Below, piece after piece: positions 11,501 through 20,436 of a stretch of DNA of 52,319 bases (positions within the stretch are counted from its first letter, which is position 1; each line of letters begins with the position of its first letter). The position numbers and the translations under genes were made by a program. Source of the stretch: Janthinobacterium psychrotolerans (GTDB lineage Bacteria; Pseudomonadota; Gammaproteobacteria; Burkholderiales; Burkholderiaceae_D); assembly GCF_001677885.1 (NCBI RefSeq), contig NZ_LOCQ01000036.1, forward strand, positions 1 through 52,319, written 5' to 3'. A model generated the notes under the pieces. It was not told the origin of the DNA. It did not search any database and saw nothing but the letters and a program-made list of their open reading frames with translations.

Positions 11501-12328
11501 ATGGCGAGCAAACTGGAGCGTATCCTGATCTTGGCTAAAACCTATCCGTCGCCCAGCGTCAAACATACCGAGACTTCGTGCGTCGCCGGCATCAACGAGC
11601 ATGGCCAGATGCGCCGCCTTTACCCCGTGCCGTTTCGCATGATCGCTGAAAATCAGCAGTTTCAGAAGTGGCAATGGGTGACGCTACGCGTTGAAAAATC
11701 GCCGGCCGATCATCGTCCTGAAAGCCACAAGGTATTTGTTGATACGATCCAGATCGGCGAAACGATACCACCGGATAAGGGGTGGGCGTTTCGCCGTCCT
11801 TGGTGGGAGAAGATCCCCACGTTCGGCAGCTTTGACGCACTGGAACAGGCCAGGCAAACGCAGCACGTCAGTCTGGCATTACTGCGTCCAAAGCGCATTG
11901 AAAGACTGGAGATCACGGCGGTCGACAATCCAGAGTGGACCGATGAGGAATTGACCAAGCTGTCGCAGGAGCAGAGTCAGGGCAACTTGTTTTCAGAAGA
12001 CGAACAGCGCAAGCAACTCAAGCAGCTGGAAAAGATGCCGTTCGATTTTCACTACCACTATCTATGTGACACGCCGGACGGCGAACGCGGTTACCGTCAC
12101 AAGATCGTAGACTGGGAAGTGGCCATGCTGTTCCGAAACTGCCGCAAGTCGCATGGGGACTCCTGGGAAACGCCTTTCCGGGCAAAGCTGGAACAGGATT
12201 TCGCTGCACGCGATTTGATGTTCATGATGGGAAATATCCATCGGTTTCAGCACCAGTGGCTCATTATCAGCCTGATTTATCCGCATAAGCCAGCGCCAGG
12301 TGACGCTGCGCAGGGTTGTTTGTTTTAA
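11501..12328 (+). CDS. Unknown protein, possible dual-OB nucleic-acid binder
   Basis: The 275-residue protein starts at an ATG with the ribosome site GGGAAGG; a longer frame from 11138 has no support. The N terminus ERILILAKTYP...SCVAGI..GQMRRLYPVPFR resembles the opening of dual OB-fold proteins seen in phage-defence neighbourhoods. The C-terminal half has a conserved-looking pattern FHYHYLCD...HKIVDWE, then DLMFMMGNIHRF and WLIISLIYP. Four of these are my recollection of a family pattern, not a proven hit. It overlaps the DUF488 gene tail-to-tail by 62 bases, which suggests the pair has travelled together. Function is unknown. Confidence 0.7.
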   Translation: MASKLERILILAKTYPSPSVKHTETSCVAGINEHGQMRRLYPVPFRMIAENQQFQKWQWVTLRVEKSPADHRPESHKVFVDTIQIGETIPPDKGWAFRRPWWEKIPTFGSFDALEQARQTQHVSLALLRPKRIERLEITAVDNPEWTDEELTKLSQEQSQGNLFSEDEQRKQLKQLEKMPFDFHYHYLCDTPDGERGYRHKIVDWEVAMLFRNCRKSHGDSWETPFRAKLEQDFAARDLMFMMGNIHRFQHQWLIISLIYPHKPAPGDAAQGCLF

Positions 12329-12767
12329 GGGCTGCCGCTTGCAGATGGTTGATCTGCAGGCCGCAGTCCTGGTGGACTGCGTCGGCCACCATGGATCGAT
12401 GGCACATCTGGTAGTCGGCCTCAAAGCAAAGCAGCGCGCAATGACTTTCCTGTGCGATTTCGGATAATTCCGCCACCACGGCGCGTTGACTGGTGAGGTA
12501 GCGCTTGAAGTCTCGTTTGTAGCGCGACCAGTCGCCGTCTTCCCGATACTGGTTACGGATCGGTTTGGGGCACCCCAGCGCGGCGATATGACAATAGCCC
12601 AGGCCATTGGCCTGCAAGATTTCCCGCAGCCCGTTCTTTGAAAAACCGCGCTTACGCGACAACGGCAGTTCGCGAATATCGATCACCATATCGACCTTGC
12701 CCAGTTTCAGCAGCTTGATGAACTGGTCGATATCCAACCCTTCGTAGCCGATTGTAAAAATACTCAT
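12267..12767 (-). CDS. DUF488-family protein
   Basis: The 166-residue protein starts at an ATG with AGGA seven bases upstream. DUF488 features are FTIGYEG at the N terminus, IDIRELPLSRKRGFSK, the GYCHIAALGCPK segment, and CFEADYQMCHRSMVAD, which contains the family's conserved C...CHR cluster. DUF488 has no settled biochemical function but is often found in mobile and defence neighbourhoods. It lies 141 bases downstream of gajB on the same strand and could be the third gene of that operon. It overlaps the convergent dual-OB-like gene by 62 bases. Confidence 0.85.
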   Translation of the reverse strand: MSIFTIGYEGLDIDQFIKLLKLGKVDMVIDIRELPLSRKRGFSKNGLREILQANGLGYCHIAALGCPKPIRNQYREDGDWSRYKRDFKRYLTSQRAVVAELSEIAQESHCALLCFEADYQMCHRSMVADAVHQDCGLQINHLQAAALKTNNPAQRHLALAYADKSG

Positions 12768-12908
12768 AATGAATTCCTTGTGAGGCCGCAGTTTACACGA
12801 TTTCTTGCGATGGGCCGTTCCAACGGCCGCCTCAGCGCCGCGCGTGTGCCGGTTCACCGCGCCAGTTCGCCAGTCTCCCGGCTTGGCGCCCACGCCGGCT
12901 CTGCTGCA

Positions 12909-14576
12909 CTATATAGGTGCCAGGAAGGGGAGCGCGTACCCCAGGAACTCATTATGCGGGCGACGGACGACATCCCACCGCTTCTGGTAGTTCGGCGGTT
13001 TGGACCGTTGATCGGCGTAGGTCAGCACCAGCCGACGCTTTGCCCGCGAGACGCCGACGAAGAACACACAACGTTCGTCGGCCAGATTGCCAAAGAACGC
13101 TTGCTCCTCGATCCCGAGCATGATCACCGAATCAAATTCCAGGCCCTTGCTTTTGTGGATCGTCAACAAACGCACCGCCTGATCGTCAGCAAAACGATTC
13201 AGTGCCGATGGTAACAACGGTTCCAGTTGGAGCAACTCCTCAATCTTAGTCTTGATCTGCTGGATGATCTCTCTCAGCCGAGCGTGTGTTTCATAGTCCG
13301 GAGACAGGGCCACCAACGTCTCCAGCCCAACCGCACTAAGAAATTGCTTCGCGTGCTCCCACCAACCATCGTAAGGGGCACCTAGCAACTGCGCCACCGC
13401 GACTTCTTTCCTCTGCTTCTTCACAAATTGATGAAAGGCGCGTCGCTTGGCGGACTGCAGGTCGTCATCGTCATATGGCAGCAACTGCTCTGACAGCCGT
13501 GTCCAGGCCTTCGGCTCGCGCTGCCCGTACAAGCAAGCGAGGAAATCGACAATCAACCGGGCTACCGGTTCCGCCGACAAGTCCTGCAGCTGCGTTTCGT
13601 TGCGATACGGGATGCCCAAACGCGTGAGCGCCTCCATCAAGTCGAAGGCATATTGATCTGGCAGTTTGGAAACCAGTACCGCCACCTCGGAATAGGGGAG
13701 CTTGCCACCTTGGGTCCAGCCCGCGATCAGGTTGGCCAGATACTCGGCCTCTTGGCGGCTATCGGGAAAACGCCAGGCAAATACTTCACCCCCTTCACCG
13801 GTCAGCTGCTCTGGAGGCATTACGGATGCCGGATCCAAGACCCGAATGATGTCGTTCTGCATGCGCAGGAGCTTGGGCTGCGAGCGGAAGTTGCGGTACA
13901 TGTTCAGCGGCACCGCCGCAAAGTCACGCGCGTAGAGTTGAAAAATCCCCTCCAACGCACCCGCCCAGCCCATGATTTTCTGCTTGACGTCACCGACCGC
14001 AGTCATGCGGATCGCCGTCCCTTTGAACGCCACTTTGATCAGCTCGTACTGATCACCCGTGCAATCCTGGAACTCATCGAGAAACACGTCCGTATAGGTC
14101 TGGCGGATGGCATTGCGGGCACTTTGGGACTGCCGCAATATCTTAATGGCGAGGGGGAGGAGGTCTTGGAACGTGATTTGCGAACGCGCGACGCGATTGT
14201 TCCCGATATGATATCCAGGATCGAGGGCGTCGGCGCCGGTGAGCACCGGACGAAACCGGTCGATAATGCGCTTGGCAAAGGCGTGGAAGGTATGACTGTC
14301 AAACCGGCGCCCTAATGCGGCGCCGCAGCGTCGCTTGACGCGCTCTTTGAGGTTGGTGCTGGCGTCCACCTTGAACGATATGGCCAGGATGCGCTTGGGA
14401 TAACGGCACGTGCCAGTGCGCAGCAGGAAGTCTGCCCGTTGCGCTAGCATTTCCGTTTTGCCTGCACCGGGCCCCGCGGTCAGCGCCAGGTTCGCCTGGC
14501 GCTCCCTTGCCGCGCGCAAGGCGTTCGGTTCCAGTGTCAGTCCGTCGGCCGGCGCCCATGCATCGGGCGCAATCAT
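12909..14576 (-). CDS. gajB: GajB-like UvrD/Rep superfamily 1 helicase
   Basis: This compact 555-residue SF1A helicase has Walker A GPGAGKT (residues 35-41), motif II DVFLDEFQD, motif III VGDVKQKI, motif IV NFRSQPKLL, motif V TIHKSKGLEFD and motif VI GVSRAKRRLVL. It is shorter than UvrD (about 720) and close to GajB proteins (about 500). The gene start overlaps the stop of the OLD-family gene by four bases (ATGA), so the two are coupled. In Gabija, GajB recognises DNA ends or ssDNA and works with GajA to cleave phage DNA. The pairing with a class 2 OLD nuclease supports that role here. Confidence 0.85.
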   Translation of the reverse strand: MIAPDAWAPADGLTLEPNALRAARERQANLALTAGPGAGKTEMLAQRADFLLRTGTCRYPKRILAISFKVDASTNLKERVKRRCGAALGRRFDSHTFHAFAKRIIDRFRPVLTGADALDPGYHIGNNRVARSQITFQDLLPLAIKILRQSQSARNAIRQTYTDVFLDEFQDCTGDQYELIKVAFKGTAIRMTAVGDVKQKIMGWAGALEGIFQLYARDFAAVPLNMYRNFRSQPKLLRMQNDIIRVLDPASVMPPEQLTGEGGEVFAWRFPDSRQEAEYLANLIAGWTQGGKLPYSEVAVLVSKLPDQYAFDLMEALTRLGIPYRNETQLQDLSAEPVARLIVDFLACLYGQREPKAWTRLSEQLLPYDDDDLQSAKRRAFHQFVKKQRKEVAVAQLLGAPYDGWWEHAKQFLSAVGLETLVALSPDYETHARLREIIQQIKTKIEELLQLEPLLPSALNRFADDQAVRLLTIHKSKGLEFDSVIMLGIEEQAFFGNLADERCVFFVGVSRAKRRLVLTYADQRSKPPNYQKRWDVVRRPHNEFLGYALPFLAPI

Positions 14577-16477
14577 TCCGGCAGCTCCGCCAGGCGTGCA
14601 ATCACTGCGTCGGCAAGCCGCGCCAACGAAGGCGGCATTGCCGCCAGCATCGCTGCATCGGTGATATGTGCCATTGCCTCGATGTGCGCGGCAGGTTTGC
14701 TACCGACTTTGAACAAGCTGTGGTAAGTGCCAAATAGCTGTAACTGCACTTGCGCATACTGCTGTGCACCGTGGTGACTCTTGCCCAGCACGGCCTTGAG
14801 GGTATCGGCGTCAGGGTCTTCCAGCGTTGCGCCGTATGGAACGGGGAAGGCTGCAAGCAGCGCAAAGTCAAGGTCCATCGGCGAGGAGAAGAAAACGCCA
14901 CGTTGTTCCAACTGCTCGAAATAATTGAAAAAGGTGAGCACTTTTTCCGCGTCATCGTTCCACTCGGGTATGAAGAAATCAGCGGGCAATTGCTTGGCCG
15001 GCTCGTACTTTCCGAATTGATCGTTCACATACTTGATCCGGCCCCAGCCACCGCGGAACCTGGCTAGATCCAGATCCAGCAACGTGAGGTAGGGGATCTG
15101 GAGCTCGGACAGCAGACGCCAGAAGTGGTTGACATGGCGCCCGCCGAGCGGCGCCACCGTTACGCCCGATTCATCGACGGGCGCCCCTTTTGCGCGCAGC
15201 AACTTCGGCAGGACGATTTCCTCGCTGTCGCCTTCACCAAGTACGACCAGCCGCGAAAAATAGATCTCAGGGAATGCCTGTACCGCCTCCCGGACGAATT
15301 TGTGCGCTTCGTCCTGCGCCTCTGGCAAACGTATAGAGCGCACTTGGGTCGTGCGCACGGCGTTTAAGCGAAGGTACCGGATGTTTTCCGGCGGTACGCG
15401 CCGCAACATCGAGGGCGCATGGGTCGCGATCAGCGCCTGGGCATCACCGTCACTGGTGATCTGGGCCAAGGTGTTGACGATACGGCCGAGAAAATGAGGT
15501 GACAAGCTGTTCTCAGGCTCTTCGATAGCGATGATGGTGAAGACCGGGGGACGCAGTTTCTCGACATCGAAACTGGTGTCTTCTCCTTTCAGCACCTTGC
15601 GACCGATGGCGTGGGATGACACCACCAGGGACAGGTACAGCATGGACTTCTGGCCGTCGCTTAGCCGCGAGAAATCAGCGACGCGATCGTCGTGCGCAGG
15701 GGAGAAGGAGATCGAAAGATGGCGAAGTAAGGCTTCCACTTCGGACGCGGCGAAAGTGATCTTCGGGTCGGCAAAATAACTCCCCTTGTGCAGCGACGTC
15801 CACGTGTCGGAAAGACACTCGCTAAAAGCGCTGATGGACGGGTTGCTCGACAGGCGCTCGGTGATTTGGTCTGTCAGTTCCTTGATGTTGGCCCGCTCGT
15901 CGTCCCAGGTGACCGCCCGCAGCATCCTGCCCAGCAGCGCGTTTGCACCGTAAGCGATATGGTCCGCCGGATCACGGCGAGCCGGCAGATAGTGGACGTG
16001 AATTTCGTTACGCTCGGCCTTGGGTACCTGGGCGGTACTTGCGATGGTGCCATCCTCCTTCACGTCGAGGACGTACACCAGCGACTCATCGATTTCACCT
16101 GCGTCAGAGAGAGTCGCTTCCAGCCGGAAGCGCACGCGCACCAGACCATCGGCCTCATCAAGACGCATGTGCCCGAAATTGGGCGCGACGCCGTTGCTCT
16201 CGTCACCGTCTTCCAATTCCGGGAACACGAAATCGACCTCAATCCAGAGTTTGCGCTCGGCAGGTACTTCGGCTTCGTCGTGCGGGACATGAAAATCGGA
16301 TTTCTTGATACGGCGCAGGGCCGGATCGAACGCAAAGAGCCGGCAGAGCGCTTGCAGCGCGGCGGTTTTTCCCGAGCCATTGGGGCCAATGAGGTAGCAC
16401 AACTCGGGGACAGTGAAGCTGACGGGGTCTGGGCCGAAGGATTGGAAATTCGACAGGCGAATGTGGTGCAGGTTCAT
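14573..16477 (-). CDS. gajA: GajA-like OLD-family ATPase/TOPRIM nuclease
   Basis: The 634-residue protein has an ABC-type ATPase N terminus with Walker A GPNGSGKT (residues 31-38), a signature-like LSDGQKSMLYLSL, Walker B IIAIEEPENSLSP and the H-loop ATHAPSML. The C-terminal TOPRIM domain keeps VVLGEGDSEE and LLDLDLARF, the metal-binding Glu and DxD residues. Together with the coupled UvrD-like gene this is the layout of class 2 OLD nucleases and the Gabija anti-phage system. The protein is somewhat longer than the GajA studied in detail (about 578). No clear Shine-Dalgarno precedes the ATG at 16477. A weak promoter with TTGAAG (complement of 16556-16561) may drive the operon. Confidence 0.87.
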   Translation of the reverse strand: MNLHHIRLSNFQSFGPDPVSFTVPELCYLIGPNGSGKTAALQALCRLFAFDPALRRIKKSDFHVPHDEAEVPAERKLWIEVDFVFPELEDGDESNGVAPNFGHMRLDEADGLVRVRFRLEATLSDAGEIDESLVYVLDVKEDGTIASTAQVPKAERNEIHVHYLPARRDPADHIAYGANALLGRMLRAVTWDDERANIKELTDQITERLSSNPSISAFSECLSDTWTSLHKGSYFADPKITFAASEVEALLRHLSISFSPAHDDRVADFSRLSDGQKSMLYLSLVVSSHAIGRKVLKGEDTSFDVEKLRPPVFTIIAIEEPENSLSPHFLGRIVNTLAQITSDGDAQALIATHAPSMLRRVPPENIRYLRLNAVRTTQVRSIRLPEAQDEAHKFVREAVQAFPEIYFSRLVVLGEGDSEEIVLPKLLRAKGAPVDESGVTVAPLGGRHVNHFWRLLSELQIPYLTLLDLDLARFRGGWGRIKYVNDQFGKYEPAKQLPADFFIPEWNDDAEKVLTFFNYFEQLEQRGVFFSSPMDLDFALLAAFPVPYGATLEDPDADTLKAVLGKSHHGAQQYAQVQLQLFGTYHSLFKVGSKPAAHIEAMAHITDAAMLAAMPPSLARLADAVIARLAELPE

Positions 16478-16591
16478 GGCTGGAAGGCTCGCTAGATTGG
16501 AGGAGTTGTTTTTGTCGGGTTGCGTGTCAGATAGAGAGTATTGAGGGAAAGTGATGCTTCAATTCTCTCCATTCGTCACACACACGGCCTG

Positions 16592-17358
16592 TCATGTCTT
16601 TTTGAGGACATCGGGAATATCGGTGCCGCTGCGATAAGCCTTCTGGCGGAACGTCTCCAGCAGCCGGCTGTCGAGCTGACGCTGTCCTTCCAGATAGGCT
16701 GCCCGATCCTTCCAAGTCCGTATCTCGCCACGAGCGTCGTCGATGGCCACCAGCGCGAACTTCCTGAGGTCGCTCACCTTGGCAGTCAGCTCGGTGATCG
16801 CTTCGCTTTGCGCGGCCACAATGCCACGTAATTTCTCAACTTCCTCTTCCTGTTTGACAGCCCTTTGCCAGGACTGGCTCAGTGCCGCCTGTAGCTGCGC
16901 GGCGTTGGCCCGCTCGGTACGCAGTTCCACCTCGGTTTCGCGGAGACGGTCAGCGTAAAGGCCGCCTGGGCCGTGGCGGCCCCGTCCACGCGGCGATTTT
17001 GGGCCATCGCCTCGGCGATCGCGTCGGCGATCAGAGTGGGCAGGGTAGATGACATCGCAAGCGGTGCGGCTGTCTCGGAGACCGATTCAACCGGTGTGGT
17101 TTCAGCGGCCAGCGCGGCCTTTTCGGCGGCGAGCGTGGACGTCGACGGCCGCCGGTGTTCCGCGTAGGCCCCCAGCAACCGCCGGTAAACGGAGGGGCTG
17201 TAGAAGCGGCCAGTTGCCGAGTGCGCCAGCCGGATAAAAGCACGTACGAAAGGGCGGTGATTTTGGGGATCGATCGGATAGTCCAGCTCCAGCTGGGCGA
17301 CGCCGGAGGAAATCGCGCGGGCCTGGTCATCCGTGAGGGAAAAGGGTGGGCGTGGCAT
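16592..17358 (-). pseudogene. kfrA: KfrA-like regulator broken by a 1-nt frameshift
   Basis: KfrA proteins are plasmid-type DNA-binding proteins with an N-terminal helix-turn-helix domain and a long coiled coil. The first frame (start 17358, AGGA six bases upstream) encodes the DNA-binding part: FSLTDDQARAISSGVAQLE, VRAFIRLAHSATGRFYSPSVYRRLLG. The second frame, ending at 16592, encodes the coiled coil: RLRETEVELRTERANAAQ, EEEVEKLRGIVAAQSEAI. The frames join if one T is restored in the T-run (plus-strand AAA at 16957-16959), giving the continuous AAFYADRLRETE. This could be a real mutation, a base-calling error or, less likely, programmed slippage. Its operator is intact. Confidence 0.75.
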
Positions 17359-17383
17359 GCGGTGTCCTGAAATCGATATGAGT

Positions 17384-17412
17384 ACATTAACAGGTATATT
17401 TATACCTGTCAA
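17384..17412 (-). promoter_or_regulatory. kfrA-like promoter with embedded palindromic operator
   Basis: On the minus strand a perfect -35 TTGACA (17407-17412) and a -10-like TAATGT (17384-17389) are 17 bases apart. A perfect inverted repeat, arms ACAGGTATA and TATACCTGT with a 2-base centre (17390-17409), fills the spacer. A repressor bound here would block polymerase, as expected for an autoregulated KfrA-type protein. This also rules out a start codon at 17412, because that sequence is the -35 element. Confidence 0.8.
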
Positions 17413-17620
17413 AACACGTTATTTACCTTAAATGGATTAAGGTAAGTAAAATCGACAAAGGTTAGGTTAATTTTGAGAGAAATTTTTTTTGGCGTTTTTG
17501 AGAAAGTTTGGGGTAAATTGGCCATCGAGAAGAAAATGCTTGAAAAAACTAACACCACCTATACTTGAGTTTGATTTTTTATTTCTATATGAAGTTTTTA
17601 AACTTAACGAGGAGAAAATC

Positions 17621-17863
17621 ATGGCAAGCAAAGTTACTGGCGGTAAGATTTCATCGGCGGCAGGTCGCATCCTCGGAAATTCGGGAACGTCGGCGCTGCA
17701 ACGAAGCTTGGCGGGAAGCGCCTTAGCGCAATCAGGTACACAAAAGGTCACTGGCAAAGACATGGAAGCGAAGGCATCAGCTGCTCTCAAGAATCCAAAT
17801 TCTGCAGCCACAACCAAAGCCCTTGCTGGCTCCCTTGTATCTCAGTCAGAAAAGCAACGATAA
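17621..17863 (+). CDS. Small unknown Ser/Ala-rich protein (80 aa)
   Basis: The start ATG has a strong ribosome site (GAGGAG, 6 bases). The 80-residue protein is polar and rich in Ala, Ser, Gly and Lys, with no membrane segment or cysteines. Its sequence contains repeated elements such as KVTGGKISSAAGRI and QKVTGKDMEAKASAAL. An AT-rich upstream region of about 200 bases separates it from the kfrA-like operator. I do not recognise the family. The position between a KfrA-like gene and an HNH protein, and the separate strong translation signal, suggest an accessory protein of the mobile island. Confidence 0.65.
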   Translation: MASKVTGGKISSAAGRILGNSGTSALQRSLAGSALAQSGTQKVTGKDMEAKASAALKNPNSAATTKALAGSLVSQSEKQR

Positions 17864-18028
17864 CTTGGCCTACGTTAAGATGTTCTAAAATCTGCGCTAT
17901 GTGGAGGCCACCGATCAGTTCGCAAGAATACAGCAGGGCGGAAGACTGTTCGGCCTTGCGGCGCCTGACAATCGCTTGCTTTAATCTGGAACCCACAACG
18001 TTTCTTAAATCGACCAGAAGGATGCCTG

Positions 18029-19330
18029 ATGCTTTCGATGATCAACACCACCTCGCCTCTAGATAAAGCCAATTCGTGCATCTATTGCGGTGGTACCGGA
18101 CCATTTTCCAAAGAACACATTTTCTGTGCCGGGCTGGGTGGTGATGACGGTCAATTTATTCTCCACGATCTTGTTTGCAAGCAGTGCAATACGGAGAGGT
18201 TCTCACCGATGGAGGCGGAGTTCATGCGTAACTCTGCTGAATCATTTACTCGAATCCTCGTTCAGCCACGCGGCAGAAAAAGGAAAGGGGACGACACGCC
18301 GAAGTTCAGGCCGTCATCGATACGGGTTTTCCTGCCCAACGGCACCCTCGCCGAAGCAGCGATGAGGCCGCGCGGAGAAATTGTTATTCTTCCCCAGTAT
18401 GCGTTGGTAGACAACCAGTTGCAGGGTCAATGCGGCTATATGGCGGACATGACTGCATTCGTGGAACAGTTGTCCTCGTTGCTCGCACTTGATGTAGTGT
18501 ACGTGGTCACGAAAACCGCTACGTTGGATCGGCCACAATATGCCATCATGACCTCCCGATGGACAGGAGAGCGGTACGAGGCAGATGGCCACGAAATCAA
18601 ACTGAATGTGCCGGAACCGTGTATTTGGCGGGACGTTGAATCCAACACCGAGCCTGCAGATCCCCGATCGCGTATCTTTCGCCGGCCGGAAGGGCAAATC
18701 GTCATTCGTCTAGAAGCCCAGATGCCTGAAGCCGAATTCCTGACCCTGCTGCGCAAACACCTGGGTGAAATGCAGGCGTCAGCAAGTCAGGCAAGGAAGG
18801 GTACGCCTATCTTCGGCGCCGCAGTCGGCGTGAGGTTACAGATGCAGGTCGGGCTGCGCGAGCGCGTCATGGCGAAAATTGGCGTCAATTTGAGCGCACG
18901 TGTTTTTGGCGAAGATTATGTACGACATGTGTGCTTCGACAAAATCAAGGCCAGCATACTGACCGGAGAGCCAGAGGTCTTCAGCACTTTGCATAGACTC
19001 GATGAAATGGCACCGGATGAATTTCTGGTCAAGATGTTTGCTACTACCCCCAAGCACAATCATTTCTGCGCGTTGACCGCCGTGCAGATACCAGAAGGCA
19101 GTATCGAACTTATTTTCTGTATTCAGCTTTACGGTGGAATCGTGACCATGCTCAGACTGGCGCAAGACCTTCCTACGCCATTGCCGACGTTGCCCATCTT
19201 CATGTTCGTCGACTATGTGAATCATCGTATTAAGTTAGCGGATTCGGTCGAGTTTACGACACAGTACATGTTTCCTAACCTTGCGCTAGCGGCGGGAGGC
19301 GACGATAGCGCCCCTGGCCTCGGTCGTTAG
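18029..19330 (+). CDS. HNH-type zinc-finger protein, possible nuclease
   Basis: The 433-residue protein starts at an ATG with AAGGA eight bases upstream. Near the N terminus it has a treble-clef HNH-like signature: Cys17-X2-Cys20, KEHIF with His30, and Cys50-X2-Cys53 followed by Asn54 (CKQCNTE). This matches the zinc-binding and active-site layout of HNH endonucleases. The remaining 370 or so residues are not recognised and could be a recognition or effector domain. It is monocistronic as far as can be seen and lies at the far end of the accessory island with the Gabija-type pair, so an antiviral or mobile-element role is plausible but unproven. Confidence 0.72.
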   Translation: MLSMINTTSPLDKANSCIYCGGTGPFSKEHIFCAGLGGDDGQFILHDLVCKQCNTERFSPMEAEFMRNSAESFTRILVQPRGRKRKGDDTPKFRPSSIRVFLPNGTLAEAAMRPRGEIVILPQYALVDNQLQGQCGYMADMTAFVEQLSSLLALDVVYVVTKTATLDRPQYAIMTSRWTGERYEADGHEIKLNVPEPCIWRDVESNTEPADPRSRIFRRPEGQIVIRLEAQMPEAEFLTLLRKHLGEMQASASQARKGTPIFGAAVGVRLQMQVGLRERVMAKIGVNLSARVFGEDYVRHVCFDKIKASILTGEPEVFSTLHRLDEMAPDEFLVKMFATTPKHNHFCALTAVQIPEGSIELIFCIQLYGGIVTMLRLAQDLPTPLPTLPIFMFVDYVNHRIKLADSVEFTTQYMFPNLALAAGGDDSAPGLGR

Positions 19331-19473
19331 TAAATGTCACCGCTTCAAAGCCTGAGGATTGATTTTGCTTAGGGAGCTGCACCGTCGGCAAATACCAGAT
19401 ATTGATAACATACCAGAGCGGAGAAACCGCGCGACATCTAGTAGTAACTTTTCAGTCGATTTCGTAAAAACCC

Positions 19474-19555
19474 CATGATGATGTCGCAAAACACCTCAGA
19501 ATGATGTCGGCGTACTGGGTGATTTTACGTTGTGATGATGATGTAGAAAACGGTG
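19474..19555. repeat. Imperfect ATGATGT-type repeats, transposon-end-like
   Basis: Three related copies occur: catgatgatgtcgcaaaac (19474-19492), agaatgatgtcgg (19498-19510) and tgatgatgatgtagaaaac (19533-19551). Such closely spaced repeats are typical of multi-site transposon ends, for example in the IS21 family, but no transposase gene is next to them. Confidence 0.4.
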
Positions 19556-20144
19556 TTCTGCTCTGTATCTAATTTTACATAATATAAATTATGCGAAGAG
19601 TTATGCCAGCACTGAAAAATTCTCAGTTCTTCAATTTCCCAATCGCAAATGCGATTTTGCCACTCGCTGACTACGCACACTTTTTGACGTGCGTGGCTGG
19701 CCCTGCTTTGAACTACGCACTATCCATGCTGCCCAGTGCGCCATAAAGTGTGCGCCGCTGCCACCTGTTGGTCTGCGCCGACAGCACGCTCTAGCGTGGT
19801 GGTGTCAGGGTTGATGCACAGCCGCTGGGCCGGGACGCTCTGACGTCGGGAATACGAATCCTGTTCGCATCGCGCGTCCTCGATGGTGATGATGTCGGCG
19901 TCCGCGCCCAATGCCGTTAAATTAAGCCGATCAAGGCATTTCGCGCTCACCCCGAACAGCGAAAATGCTGGGGTCGGTCGTTTCGCGATCGTAGTGCGCC
20001 CCATGGGGCGCACACCGCCCCTGCAGAATCCGCACCGGAACTTGCCTCTGGGGTGAACTACGCCGTGGCGGCGATACGGGCCGCAATCCGCGGTACGCGC
20101 ATGCCGGCGTTTCCAAGTGCGGCCGTGCTGCGGGCAGCGATTGA

Positions 20145-20399
20145 TCATCGGTCATCCGTTACAAGCGATGATGGCCAGCGGCCACGGCATGATGGTTTTG
20201 CCGACATCGCCGGTGACCGGTTATGCGCCTGGCTTGAACCGTCGGTGTGCGCAAACGCGGCCGCAACATCGGTGACCTGCATCCCCTTGCTCAAATGACG
20301 TAACAGCCAGCCGCCATCGCTTGTGATTCCCCCCATGGCAGGGAAGTCTCGGCCGTGCTTCCCTGCCCCTCCCCATTGAGCAAAAACAGCCATAGCCAA
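20145..20399 (-). pseudogene. Possible degraded IS1380-like transposase start
   Basis: The minus-strand frame contains GGITSDGGWLLRHL, which resembles the N-terminal (T/S)SDGG.LLLRE pattern of IS1380-type transposases. After that the frame decays. A neighbouring frame offers PWPLAIIACNG, loosely like the LAIACGYED segment. The rest of the transposase cannot be followed. This is a weak reading and the stretch could be random. Confidence 0.25.
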
Positions 20400-20436
20400 A
20401 CTCTACCGCTCCAATTGAAAGAATTTACTTCCATTT

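Larger units (their letters stand above)
19331..20436. other. 1.1-kb non-coding boundary of the accessory island
   Basis: No intact gene is visible between the HNH gene and the Fur-like site at 20437. The stretch contains repeats related to ATGATGTCG (19474-19555), a lower-GC patch at 19550-19690, and a possible degraded transposase at about 20145-20399. Short open frames here (for example 19720-20148 minus) have low-complexity, unrecognisable products. Confidence 0.5.

Noticed and set aside
16592..16930. Separate small coiled-coil gene
   Set aside because: It joins the upstream KfrA DNA-binding frame if one T is restored, so it is the second half of one broken gene.
19720..20148. 142-codon minus-strand frame as a gene
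   Set aside because: The product has no recognisable fold or motif, no ribosome site, and lies in a decayed region.
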